Below are positions 35,754-43,439 of a stretch of DNA of 64,000 nucleotides, piece by piece (position 1 is the stretch's first letter; every line of letters begins with the position of its first letter). A program made the translations under genes and the position numbers. Below the pieces are notes generated by a model. The model was not told the origin of the DNA. It saw only the letters and a program-made list of their open reading frames with translations, and did no database searches. The stretch comes from CATQHD01 sp965202675 (lineage in GTDB: Bacteria > Actinomycetota > Acidimicrobiia > Spongiisociales > Spongiisociaceae). Location: assembly GCA_965202675.1 (NCBI GenBank), contig OZ241842.1, positions 620,001-684,000 on the forward strand, read 5' to 3'.

Positions 35754-35759
35754 AGTGTA
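35754..35759 (-). promoter_or_regulatory. Probable -10 box of the rpsB-tsf-pyrH operon
   Basis: TACACT on the minus strand lies about 130 bases upstream of the rpsB start. The intervening leader contains a GGTCGGGCCGCACGGTCCGG-like hairpin, and S2 is known in other bacteria to repress its own mRNA through the leader, so autoregulation is possible. A -35 box was not clear. Confidence 0.4.
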
Positions 35760-35812
35760 GAGGAGCGGCGGGAAGAATCCAGACCGCGAAATCCGATGAG
35801 CCCGAATCGGGG

Positions 35813-36718
35813 TCAGGCTCGCGGATGGCTCCGGTCGTAGGCGGCTCGGAGGTGGCGGCGGGTCAGGGAGGTGTATATCTGGGTGGAGCCCAGCTCGGCG
35901 TGGCCCAGCAGCTGCTGCACCGAGGCCAGGTCGGCGCCCCGCTCCAGCAGATGGGTGGCGAAGGAATGCCGGAGGGCGTGGGGGTAGGACCCCGTCCGGT
36001 TCTGCACCGCCCGCCGCAGCGTCCGGGGGCTCATCGGCGCCCCCCTCCCCCCGATCCACAGCGCCCTGGTGGGCCGCTCCCCCATGAGCGCCGGACGCCC
36101 GGCCCGCATGTAACGCTCGATGGCCTCCCGGGCGTGGACGCCGAGCGGCACCATGCGGTCGCGCCCGCCCTTGCCCTGCACCGACAGTCGATCCCTTCCT
36201 GCTATATCGTCCACCGTGAGGGCCGCCAGCTCCGACACCCGCAACCCGGCGGCGTAGAGGGTCTCGAGGATGGCGCGGTCGCGCAGGGACTTGGGGTCGC
36301 CGCCGTCCACCGCCTCGATCATGGCGGCGGCGTTACGTTGGGTGAAGGCCTGGGGGAGCACCTCGTGCCGCTTGGGCCTGGCCAACCCTTCGGCCGGGTT
36401 GCCGTCCAGCCTCCCCCGGCGGACCGCATCGGCCAGGAAGGAGCGGACCGCCGAAGTCTTGCGCGCCGCCGAGCGGCGGGCGTAACCCCCGGCGTCGAGG
36501 CGGCCGAGGAAGCCCCTGATCAGCCTGCGGTCGATCTGCTCCAACGAGGCCGCCCCCCGCCCGGCGGCGTACCGGAAGAACTGGCCCAGATCGCGCCGGT
36601 AGGCGGCAACGGTGTTGGCGGCCAGACCCCGCTGGCTCTCGAGGCGGACCAGGTAGTCCTCCAGCTCCGGCGCCCACCACGGAAGGGGTTCGGCTGCGTC
36701 TCGGCGGTCTGCTGTCAT
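35813..36718 (-). CDS. xerC: Tyrosine recombinase XerC-like
   Basis: 301 residues. Resolves chromosome dimers at dif. An N-terminal SAM-like domain (LEDYLVRLESQRGLAANTVAAYRRDL) is followed by the catalytic domain: Arg in LYAAGLRVSEL, Lys in SVQGKGGRDRM, HxxR in HALRHSFATHLL, the second His in LLGHAELGSTQ and the nucleophile Tyr in IYTSLTRRHLRAAY. Both catalytic sets are complete, so it should be active. It sits just upstream of rpsB, a usual actinobacterial location, which favours XerC over a phage integrase. Confidence 0.9.
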   Translation of the reverse strand: MTADRRDAAEPLPWWAPELEDYLVRLESQRGLAANTVAAYRRDLGQFFRYAAGRGAASLEQIDRRLIRGFLGRLDAGGYARRSAARKTSAVRSFLADAVRRGRLDGNPAEGLARPKRHEVLPQAFTQRNAAAMIEAVDGGDPKSLRDRAILETLYAAGLRVSELAALTVDDIAGRDRLSVQGKGGRDRMVPLGVHAREAIERYMRAGRPALMGERPTRALWIGGRGAPMSPRTLRRAVQNRTGSYPHALRHSFATHLLERGADLASVQQLLGHAELGSTQIYTSLTRRHLRAAYDRSHPRA

Positions 36719-36778
36719 ACGGGAATCTTTACAGCGTCAGCAACCCGAGTCAACGATACCGGGAACGGGGCCGGGGAA

Positions 36779-37177
36779 TCACCGGAGGGGGCGGGCGGCG
36801 CCCTGCGCGATGTGATAGGGGCGGATCTGCCAGCGCCCCCGGCGGCGGCCCGCCACGAACGAAATCCACTCCTCGTCCGGGCCGCCCGCCAGATCGTCCG
36901 GGGAGGGCCGGGCCGGGCCGCGGGGATGGGAGTGATAGACGGCGCCGATCCGCCATCCCCGCCTTTCCGTATCCCGGATCACCCGGAAATGCTCGGCCGG
37001 GCTGATCTCGAAGCGGTCGGCGCCGGGGGCGGAGTTGACCGTCGGGTACAGGCGCACCGGACGGCCGGCGCGGTCATAGGCCACCAGACCGCAGGCTTCG
37101 CGGGGCGCCTCGGCGGCGGCGCGGGCGATCACGGCGGCCCGCATCTCCGGGGGGAGGAAGGCGTCCGCCGGGATCAC
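36779..37177 (-). CDS. JAMM/MPN-type metalloprotease (M67-like)
   Basis: 132 residues. The zinc site is HSHPRGPARPSPDD (H-x-H ... D), with the general base Glu in APREACGLVAY. Bacterial members cleave isopeptide-like bonds, for example from sulfur-carrier proteins or in cysteine synthesis, where they work with ThiS/MoaD-like partners. No such partner is visible here. The preferred start is GTG 37175-37177, overlapping the pdxH stop as GTGA. A GTG eight codons earlier, giving MGDRKAG, is possible. Confidence 0.85.
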   Translation of the reverse strand: MIPADAFLPPEMRAAVIARAAAEAPREACGLVAYDRAGRPVRLYPTVNSAPGADRFEISPAEHFRVIRDTERRGWRIGAVYHSHPRGPARPSPDDLAGGPDEEWISFVAGRRRGRWQIRPYHIAQGAARPLR

Positions 37178-37752
37178 GGCGCCAGCCTTTCGATCCCCCA
37201 CCCCTCCCCCTCCGCCGTATACACGATGCGGTCGTGAAGGCGGTGGCGGCGCCCCTGCCAGAACTCGAAGCGCTCGGGGCGCACCGTCAGGCCTCCCCAG
37301 CAGGCCGGCCTGGGCACAGGGCCCTCCCCGTACTCGGCCCGGCGCCGGTCGACCAGCTCCTCCAGCTCGGCGCGGTCGCGCAGCACCCGGCTCTGCGGGG
37401 AAGCGGCGGCGGCGATCTGCGCTTCCCTGGGGCGCGACGCGAAGTACTCATCGGACACCGCTTCGTCCAGCCGCTCTACCGGCCCTTCGATCCGCACCTG
37501 CCTGTGCAGACCCAGCCAGCCGACGCATAAGGCCGCCCGCGGGTTGGCCTCGATCTCTGCGGCCTTGCGGCTCTCCAGGTTGGTGTAGAACACGAAGCCG
37601 CCAGGACCCCACCCCTTCAGCAGCACCAACCGGGCGGAAGGGCGGCCCCTCCGGTCGGCGGCGGCCAGCACCGCCGCGTCGGGCTGGGGTTCACCGGCTT
37701 CGACGGCGTCATCCATCCACCGCCCGAACTGGCGGACCGGATCGGGATCCAC
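37174..37752 (-). CDS. pdxH: Pyridoxamine/pyridoxine 5'-phosphate oxidase
   Basis: 192 residues from GTG after GAAGGGGGC. FMN-dependent last step of PLP synthesis or salvage. Conserved parts: RPSARLVLLKGWGPGGFVFYTN, SRKAAEIEANPRAALCVGW, RQVRIEGPVERL, a signature ASPQSRVL and the C-terminal WGGLTVRPERFEFWQG...HDRIVY that shapes the PLP pocket. It is coupled to the JAMM gene downstream. The 290 bases from 37753 to 38040 hold no gene except the tmRNA terminator. Confidence 0.95.
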   Translation of the reverse strand: MDPDPVRQFGRWMDDAVEAGEPQPDAAVLAAADRRGRPSARLVLLKGWGPGGFVFYTNLESRKAAEIEANPRAALCVGWLGLHRQVRIEGPVERLDEAVSDEYFASRPREAQIAAAASPQSRVLRDRAELEELVDRRRAEYGEGPVPRPACWGGLTVRPERFEFWQGRRHRLHDRIVYTAEGEGWGIERLAP

Positions 37753-38007
37753 CGCCCCCTTCGACAGCGGGCGGGTCTCGCAGCCCCGCCGCCGCCCGGC
37801 CGGCTTTCGATCGACTCCTATGCGGCCCCTCCTTCTCGACCCCGACTGCTCACGAGGGTAGCGGCGGGGCTGAGAACACCGGCGGGATTCGCCCTGGCCT
37901 GGAATCCCCCCCGCGAGGCAACCGCCTGATCCGGAATCCGGGGCGGCGGACGCCCCGCTCCGTGCGGATACGAATGATCAAGAGCAGGACAGGACAACCG
38001 GACCGGG

Positions 38008-38035
38008 GCGGCCGGGCTGACAACAGCCCGGCCGC
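38008..38035 (-). terminator. Hairpin terminator of the tmRNA gene
   Basis: A perfect 11-bp stem (GCGGCCGGGCT / AGCCCGGCCGC) with a six-base loop begins five bases after the mature tmRNA 3' end. There is no T-run, which is common for actinobacterial terminators. Confidence 0.65.
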
Positions 38036-38040
38036 GCAGG

Positions 38041-38393
38041 TGGAGGTGCGGGGAATCGAACCCCGGTCCGTCGATCCTTCGGCGGCGGCTTCTCCGAGCG
38101 CAGCCGACGGCGAGCCTTCGGTTGGCCGGACTCCATCGGCGAGCGGCCGGCCGCCCTATCCCGAATCAGTCTCGACCCCCCGGTCCGGGAACCCCGGCGG
38201 ATCCATCCTGCTCAACGACGTTCGTCCCTCAGGGGCAGGAACCCCTCAGGCGAACGGGCTACCTGTTCTCAGGCAGCCAGTGCAAACTTTGGAGTGGCAC
38301 TTATGGTTTGTTGCCGAATTTTTAACGAGGACTCCGGCGACCTCGGCTCGCTTCCGACACCTCGGTTATCGACGTCGAAACCAGTTCACCCCC
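38041..38393 (-). ncRNA. ssrA: Transfer-messenger RNA (tmRNA)
   Basis: The tRNA-like ends pair as GGGGGTG (38393-38387) with CACCTCC (38048-38042). The 5' side reads GGTGAACTGGTTTCGACGTCG and the 3' side holds GGTTCGATTCCCCGCACCTCC. The T arm is GGGGTTCGATTCCCC, and the 3' CCA is not encoded (CCT instead), so it must be added. The tag frame ends TISATPKFALAA-stop (stop at 38271-38269). In that frame no Ala codon stands where the resume codon should be (CGG-CAA-CAA instead), and the GCA one base out of phase reads a non-tag peptide. The length of about 353 nt is normal. Confidence 0.95.
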
Positions 38394-38481
38394 AAGGGGA
38401 TGCCCGCATCCTACACCAACCCTGTGACAACGAGGCCCGGCGCCCGAAACCGCTCCGGGCGCGGGCCTTCCGGCGGGCGGC

Positions 38482-39270
38482 TCAGTGGGCGGTCCAACCG
38501 CCGTCCACGGCCAGGACGGTTCCGGTTGTGTAGCTGGAGGCGTCCGAGGCCAGGTAGAGGGCGGCGCCCTGGATCTCGTGGAGCTCCCCCCAGCGTTTCA
38601 TGGCCACCTCCTGGTCGATGACCCGCACGGCGTGGGGAGTGTCCCGGAACGGGAGGTTCATGTCGGTCAGGAACGGTCCGGGGGCGATGGCATTGACGGT
38701 TATCCCGCGGCCCGCCCATTCCATGGCGAGCGCCCTGGTGAGCTGGACGACCGCCCCCTTCGAGGCGGCGTAGGCGGTCCGGTCGGCCACCCCCACCAGC
38801 CCGAACGTCGAGGAGATATTGATCACCCGGCCCCGGCCGGAGGCTTCGAGATGGGGGCGGGCTTCCCGGCAGAGCGACCACGCCCCCGACGCGTTGACCG
38901 CCAGGGACCGATCGAAGTCCGCCCGTTCGATATCCTCGATGGCGCCCCGCACATTGATCCCGGCGTTGTTGACCAGGATGTCGAGGCCGCCCAGCTCGGA
39001 AACCGTCCGCTCGACTGCCGCCGCCGCGTCCCGCTCGTCGCTCACATCGCCGGGCAGGGCGACCGCCCTGCCGCCGGACGCGCGCCCGATCCGCTCGGCA
39101 GACTCCGACAGGGCGGCGGCGCCGCGGCTCATCAGGGCCACCGAAGCCCCCGCCCAGGACAGGGCCTCGGCGATTGCCGCCCCCAACCCCCGGGAACCTC
39201 CGGTTACGAGAGCCGCCCGCCCGTCGAGGCGGAAGAGGTCGAGGGGGTTATCCGCCGTGGGCCTCCTCAT
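38482..39270 (-). CDS. Short-chain dehydrogenase/reductase
   Basis: 262 residues. NAD(P)-dependent classical SDR: TGGSRGLGAAIAEAL (cofactor loop), NNAGINVRGAIEDI, catalytic Ser in INISSTFGLVG and Tyr-Lys in TAYAASKGAVV, ending with VLAVDGGWTAH. It resembles gluconate 5-dehydrogenase-like or 3-oxoacyl reductase-like enzymes; the substrate is not clear. Its start overlaps the upstream gene by 23 bases, so the two genes form an operon. Confidence 0.92.
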   Translation of the reverse strand: MRRPTADNPLDLFRLDGRAALVTGGSRGLGAAIAEALSWAGASVALMSRGAAALSESAERIGRASGGRAVALPGDVSDERDAAAAVERTVSELGGLDILVNNAGINVRGAIEDIERADFDRSLAVNASGAWSLCREARPHLEASGRGRVINISSTFGLVGVADRTAYAASKGAVVQLTRALAMEWAGRGITVNAIAPGPFLTDMNLPFRDTPHAVRVIDQEVAMKRWGELHEIQGAALYLASDASSYTTGTVLAVDGGWTAH

Positions 39271-39787
39271 AGGAGGCGCCGCCGGTCTCTTCGACCCAGT
39301 AGCGCCGCGCCCAGCCGACCCCCTGCCAGGTCGTGATCTGGGCGGGCTCCACCTTGATGAGCCAGCGCGGCTGCTGGATGGTTCCCGTCAGGTACTCGGG
39401 ACCGTTGGGGCCGAGGTAGCGGTACGACATCTCCTTGGCGACGTCCACCCACTTGCCTCCGACGTTGGGCTCCTCCGCGATCACGGCGTTGCCCTGCATG
39501 ATGACCTTGGGGATCTCCATGCTCTTGCCCGACTCGTCGGGCTCGCTGTGGGGAGCGTCCACCACCAGGGAAACCCGGGGGTCGTTCTTCATGTACTCGC
39601 ACCACACCGCCCGCCGGCGGCCCACCAGCCACATGGCCTCTCCGTCCCACTGGTACCAGAGCGGGATGACGTAGGGGGCGCCGTCGGGCGTCAGGCACGC
39701 CACCCGCGCCAGGTAGTTGCCGGCCAGGAACTTGTCCATTTCCTCCGTGTCCAAGCCGCCCAGCTTTCCTCGAAAATCTTCGGCCAT
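39248..39787 (-). CDS. Pyridoxamine-phosphate-oxidase-like split-barrel protein (FMN or F420)
   Basis: 179 residues from ATG 39787, behind GGAAGG. The split-barrel core reads NYLARVACLTPDGAPYVIPLWYQWDGEAMW (in the usual 'GxPhshPhWF' pattern), followed by MKNDPRVSLVVDAP. The C-terminal part after residue 110 is specific. Such proteins bind FMN or F420 and act as oxidoreductases or heme/flavin-binding proteins. Co-transcription with an SDR suggests redox metabolism of a small substrate. Confidence 0.85.
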   Translation of the reverse strand: MAEDFRGKLGGLDTEEMDKFLAGNYLARVACLTPDGAPYVIPLWYQWDGEAMWLVGRRRAVWCEYMKNDPRVSLVVDAPHSEPDESGKSMEIPKVIMQGNAVIAEEPNVGGKWVDVAKEMSYRYLGPNGPEYLTGTIQQPRWLIKVEPAQITTWQGVGWARRYWVEETGGASYEEAHGG

Positions 39788-39917
39788 CGCCTTCCTTCCT
39801 GTCCGCTGCTGCTGCGCCCGGCCCGCTCTCGGAGCCGGACACCTCCTATGATATCCGCGCCGCCCGGCGGCCGCTCCGCCGAATACTCCGCCGATGCTTG
39901 CCCTCGTCATGGGCGGC

Positions 39918-39923
39918 TACAAT
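39918..39923 (+). promoter_or_regulatory. -10 box of the leaderless oppF-type gene
   Basis: TACAAT lies exactly seven bases before the GTG start at 39931, the geometry of a leaderless actinobacterial mRNA. No ribosome site precedes the GTG, which agrees. A -35 box was not clear. Confidence 0.55.
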
Positions 39924-39930
39924 TCGGCGC

Positions 39931-40995
39931 GTGTCCGACACCCCTCCCTCCGGCGGCCCCCGTTCAGATGCCAACGGTTTCGACGCCCTCTCCGTCCGGG
40001 AGCTCGTAAAGAACTTCACCGTAGGCGGCGGTGTGTTCGGGGGCGAGAAAGGCGAGGTGTCGGCGGTGGCGGGCGTGTCGTTCGACATCCGGTCCGGAAG
40101 CACCCTCGGCTTGGTGGGCGAGTCGGGATGCGGCAAGTCCACCACCGCCCGCAGCATCCTCCGCCTGATCGAACCCACCTCCGGGGAGGTGGTGCTCCGG
40201 CGCCCGTTGGAGAGCGGCGGCGTCGAAAGCATCGACGTGATCGCCGCCGACCGCCGCCGGCTGCGGGAGCTGCGCCGCCACATGCAGATCGTCTTCCAGG
40301 ATCCGTTCGCCTCCCTCAACCCCCGCATGTCGGTGGGGGCGGCCATCGGCGAGCTGCTGGAGGTGCATACCGAGATGCCCCGGAGCAGCCGTAGGGAAGC
40401 GGTGGGGGGGCTGCTGCAGCTGGTGGGAATGAACCCCAACATCGCCGACCGTTACCCCCACGAGTTCTCGGGCGGGCAACGCCAGCGGATAGGGGTGGCG
40501 CGGGCGCTGGCCCTCAACCCCGGTTTCCTGATCCTTGACGAGCCGGTGTCGGCGCTCGACGTCTCCATCCAGGCGCAGGTGTTGAACCTCCTGGAAGAGC
40601 TGCAGGACCGCCTCGGCCTCACCTATCTGTTCATCGCCCACGATCTGGCCGTGGTGCGGCACATCTGCGACAGCACCGCCGTCATGTACCTGGGCAAGAT
40701 CGTGGAGCAGGCCGGCACCGACCGGTTGTTCGCCCAACCCATGCACCCCTACACGCACGCCCTGCTGTCGGCGGTGCCCACCCCCGATCCCAAGATCCAG
40801 CGGCAGAGGTCGCGCATCCTGCTGGAGGGAGACGTACCCAGCCCGATCGACCCGCCCGCAGGATGCCGCTTCCACACCCGCTGTCCGGTCGGCAAGGACA
40901 AGGAGATCTGCCGGATCGAAGAACCTCCCCTGGAGGAACAGGCTCCCGGGCATCTGGTGGCCTGCCACTTCCCCGAGGCGAAATCCATCATCTGA
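39931..40995 (+). CDS. Oligopeptide/dipeptide ABC transporter ATP-binding protein (OppF/DppF type)
   Basis: 354 residues. Walker A GESGCGKSTTARSILRL, Q-loop VFQDPFASLNPRM, signature FSGGQRQRIGVARAL and Walker B LILDEPVSALD. The C-terminal Cys-rich oligo_HPY extension (CRFHTRCPVGKDKEIC...CHF) is typical of OppD/OppF proteins and often carries an Fe-S cluster. It lies about 4 kb from the other peptide transporter genes (oppD-B-C and the binding protein), on the other strand, and is probably their second ATPase. It is followed 15 bases later by an aminotransferase. Confidence 0.92.
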   Translation: MSDTPPSGGPRSDANGFDALSVRELVKNFTVGGGVFGGEKGEVSAVAGVSFDIRSGSTLGLVGESGCGKSTTARSILRLIEPTSGEVVLRRPLESGGVESIDVIAADRRRLRELRRHMQIVFQDPFASLNPRMSVGAAIGELLEVHTEMPRSSRREAVGGLLQLVGMNPNIADRYPHEFSGGQRQRIGVARALALNPGFLILDEPVSALDVSIQAQVLNLLEELQDRLGLTYLFIAHDLAVVRHICDSTAVMYLGKIVEQAGTDRLFAQPMHPYTHALLSAVPTPDPKIQRQRSRILLEGDVPSPIDPPAGCRFHTRCPVGKDKEICRIEEPPLEEQAPGHLVACHFPEAKSII

Positions 40996-41010
40996 TCAGG
41001 CCGATCAGGA

Positions 41011-42180
41011 ATGCCGAGACCGTCCCGCGCCGTCGAATCCCTGCCCCGCTCCGGCATCCGCGAGATCATGGAGCTGGCCTGGTCGGCGGGCGGCGGCGTC
41101 ATCCATCTGGAGGTGGGCGAACCCGACTTCCCCACCCCGCCCCATGTGGTGGAGGCAGCCCACCGGGCCGCCTCCGACGGCTTCACCCGCTACACGCCCA
41201 ACGCCGGGATACCGGAGCTGCGGGAAGCGCTGGCCGAAAAGGTGCAGGAACGCAACAGCATCGCCGCCCCGCCCGACCGGATAGTGGTCACGCCGGGGGC
41301 GGTGGCGGGCATCTACAGCGCGGTGGCGGCGGCGGCGGACCCCGGCGCCGAGGTGCTGATCAGCGACCCCTGCTGGCCCAACTACATCCTGATGATGGAA
41401 CTGCTGGGCATCCGGCCGGTCCGCTTTCCCCTCTCGGCGGACAACGGGTTCATCCCCGACCCCGCCCTGATCGAACCCCATATCACGGACCGCACGCAGG
41501 CGATCCTCCTCAACTCGCCGGCCAACCCGACCGGCGCCTGCACCCCGCGCCGGGCCTGGGAGGAGCTGTTGGAGCTGGCCCGCTCCCATGACCTCTGGGT
41601 GCTGTCGGACGAGGTCTACGACGAGATCTGGTTCGACGAGCCGACGGCGTCGGCCGGCCCCCTCGACCGGGACGAGCGGGTGGTCTCCTTCTTCAGCTTC
41701 TCCAAGACCTACGCCATGACCGGCTGGCGGGTGGGGTACATGGTCACCCCTCCCGGCCTGACCGAGAGCGTGATAACCGCCCAGGAGCCGATCACCTCCT
41801 GCGTCAACGCCCCGGCTCAGAAGGCGGCGGTCGCCGCCTTAACCGGGCCCCAGGACGCAGTGGAGGAGATGCGCAGCTCCTACCGGGAGCGCAGAGATCT
41901 GGTATGCGGTCTGCTGGAAGCGGAAGGCATTCCCTGCGTGCGGCCGTCCGGGGCTTTCTATCTGATGGCGGACGTGAGCGGCAGCGGGCTGGACGACCTG
42001 GCCTTTGCCCGCCGCCTGGTGTCGGAACGCGGGGTGGCGGTGGTCCCCGGCGCCGCCTTCGGCCCCGGCGGCGGCGCCTACGTCCGCATCTCCCTGGCCT
42101 CCGCCGCCGATCTCCTACTCGAAGGGGTGACCCGCCTAGCCGAAGCCGTCAACACCTGGGGCGCCGACCAGGGGCGGTGA
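41011..42180 (+). CDS. PLP-dependent class I/II aminotransferase
   Basis: 389 residues. The PLP-binding lysine is in SFFSFSKTYAMTGWRVGYM. LNSPANPTGACT, VLSDEVYDEIWFDEPTASA and GVAVVPGAAFGPGGGAYVRISL are the aspartate-aminotransferase-family features. The substrate could be aspartate, aromatic or branched-chain amino acids. It starts at ATG 41011 and probably shares the mRNA with the upstream ABC gene, consistent with use of imported peptides. Confidence 0.92.
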   Translation: MPRPSRAVESLPRSGIREIMELAWSAGGGVIHLEVGEPDFPTPPHVVEAAHRAASDGFTRYTPNAGIPELREALAEKVQERNSIAAPPDRIVVTPGAVAGIYSAVAAAADPGAEVLISDPCWPNYILMMELLGIRPVRFPLSADNGFIPDPALIEPHITDRTQAILLNSPANPTGACTPRRAWEELLELARSHDLWVLSDEVYDEIWFDEPTASAGPLDRDERVVSFFSFSKTYAMTGWRVGYMVTPPGLTESVITAQEPITSCVNAPAQKAAVAALTGPQDAVEEMRSSYRERRDLVCGLLEAEGIPCVRPSGAFYLMADVSGSGLDDLAFARRLVSERGVAVVPGAAFGPGGGAYVRISLASAADLLLEGVTRLAEAVNTWGADQGR

Positions 42181-42426
42181 ACCGCCTGCTTCCCTCCATC
42201 CAACCGAACCTCTGCCCCGAATTGTCAACCACATCCGCGGGAAGTGCAGCCGGGGCGCGTTAACACTTTGGTTGACCGTACACCGCGCCGCATGGCAGAA
42301 CCATCAACACACGAGGGCGGAATACCTGCCGCCGCAACAACCATACGCATCCCGGAACCGCCTCATCCAGCCGCGGCCCTTTTCTTCACCCGCCCGCCGC
42401 CCGAGGCCGCCCCCGCCGTCGAGAAC

Positions 42427-42550
42427 CCCCGCCGTAGAGAACGCGAAAATCCGGCAAACCACCCCCGGCTTCGCCGGGCCCTGCCCCCGCCTCCACCACC
42501 GGCATCGGAACCGCCGCCCGGACAAGCCGCCCTGTTCGGGCGCGGCGCCC
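42427..42550 (-). repeat. Diverged remnant related to the right half of the interspersed repeat
   Basis: On the minus strand the series CGCCCGAA..., GGTGGTGGAGGCGGGGGC, GGGCCCGGCGAAGCC and TTTTCGCGTTCTC follows the same order as the right half of the 4572-4823 and 63312-63562 repeats (GGTGG(C/A)GG..., GGGCCCGCGAAGCGG, TTTTTCGCGTTCTTG), but with many changes. The left part and promoter are not convincing. It lies in a gene-free 42181-42796 interval that otherwise shows nothing clear. Confidence 0.4.
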
Positions 42551-42796
42551 GCCTGACAAAGGTTCCGATATGACCGCCGCGCACTCCGGAACCCCGGCGG
42601 CGGTGTTTGTGTATCAGCACACACATAGTACCGCAAACCTACGACAAACCCAATACCCTCATCTTGAAACGCGAAAAGTTCTTGCCGCCTGCCGGGCTCC
42701 TACCGCGGAGGGCAGAAACTGTGCATCTAGAAGCCGCCCCCGGGGCAGACTGCCAACGCGCCGGGATCGTAATCGGGGCCGCGGCCGATTCGATTC

Positions 42797-43321
42797 TCAG
42801 TCGGACGCGGCGCTCGAAGCAACCCCATGCTCCTCGATCAGTTCCTGCAACCGGCTCTCGAGCCGGATTTCAGCTCGGCCTTGCTGTCGGCCTTCGATCC
42901 TGGCCGTCCGCTCCGCCACTTGCGAGAGAAGGCTGCGGAGGCTTTCTCGCTCGGCCTTGGCTTCCTCCAACCCCCCAACCCGCTCAGCCCTAGCCTCCGC
43001 AAACCCCTTCTCCCGCTCAGCCCTAGCCTCCGCAAACCCCTTCTCCCGCTCAGCCCTAGCCTCCGCAAACCCCTTCTCCCGCTCAGCCCTAGCCTCCGCA
43101 AACCCCTTCTCCCGCTCAGCCCTGGCCTTGTCCCGATCCTCCTTCGCCTCCGCGGCGTAGCGGTCGATTCGCTCACTCAGTTCCTTCAGCGACTCTCTCA
43201 TCCAATTCCGGTCGAGGCGCCACATATACATGAACAACCCCAAGACGAACACAACCAAGCCATTGCCCAGCCCCACCGGACCATCTGCCAGCAATTCCAT
43301 CATGCCTCCATGATAGACCAT
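42797..43321 (-). CDS. Membrane-anchored coiled-coil protein with 11-residue repeats
   Basis: 174 residues. One N-terminal membrane helix (LGNGLVVFVLGLFMYMWRL, residues ~18-36) is followed by a long charged helix. Its centre has four identical units REKGFAEARAE, encoded by a perfect 33-bp tandem repeat, then related sequence to the end (SLLSQVAERTARIEGRQ). Eleven-residue periodicity predicts a hendecad, slightly right-handed coiled coil. The function is unknown. The helix may project into the cytoplasm as a stalk. The ATG could be 43321 or one of two ATGs six codons later. Plus-strand frames here are shadows of the repeat. Confidence 0.65.
   Translation of the reverse strand: MVYHGGMMELLADGPVGLGNGLVVFVLGLFMYMWRLDRNWMRESLKELSERIDRYAAEAKEDRDKARAEREKGFAEARAEREKGFAEARAEREKGFAEARAEREKGFAEARAERVGGLEEAKAERESLRSLLSQVAERTARIEGRQQGRAEIRLESRLQELIEEHGVASSAASD
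42981..43126 (+). repeat. Perfect 33-bp tandem repeat, 4.4 copies
   Basis: Units start at 42981, 43014, 43047 and 43080 and are identical, with a partial fifth from 43113. The unit length is a multiple of three, so the repeat stays in frame within the coiled-coil gene. It is likely variable in copy number between strains. Confidence 0.95.
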
Positions 43322-43373
43322 GTTTCAACTCGACGTTAACCAGCATCTCTCACAGACGAGAGCATAATTCAAG

Positions 43374-43414
43374 GATTTTTTTGACATTCTAGAACAATTT
43401 TTCGCGTTCTTGTG
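43374..43414. other. Isolated A/T-run motifs resembling repeat ends
   Basis: GGATTTTTTTGACATTC and, nine bases on, TTTTTCGCGTTCTTG resemble the two end motifs of the interspersed repeat (read as GAATGACAAAAAAAT and TTTTTCGCGTTCTTG) but without the body between them, and in the same rather than opposed orientation. Found between the coiled-coil gene and the amidohydrolase. This T-rich stretch may also serve as a terminator for one of them. Confidence 0.3.
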
Positions 43415-43439
43415 ATATATCCATGGCGGTCGAGGCCGG

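Noticed and set aside
35813..36718. A phage or island integrase
   Set aside because: It lies beside rpsB without attachment sites, phage genes or a neighbouring tRNA, and its length and domain pattern fit housekeeping XerC.
42981..43126. CRISPR array
   Set aside because: The 33-bp units are directly adjacent with no spacers, and they stay in frame in a protein with matching coiled-coil sequence on both sides.
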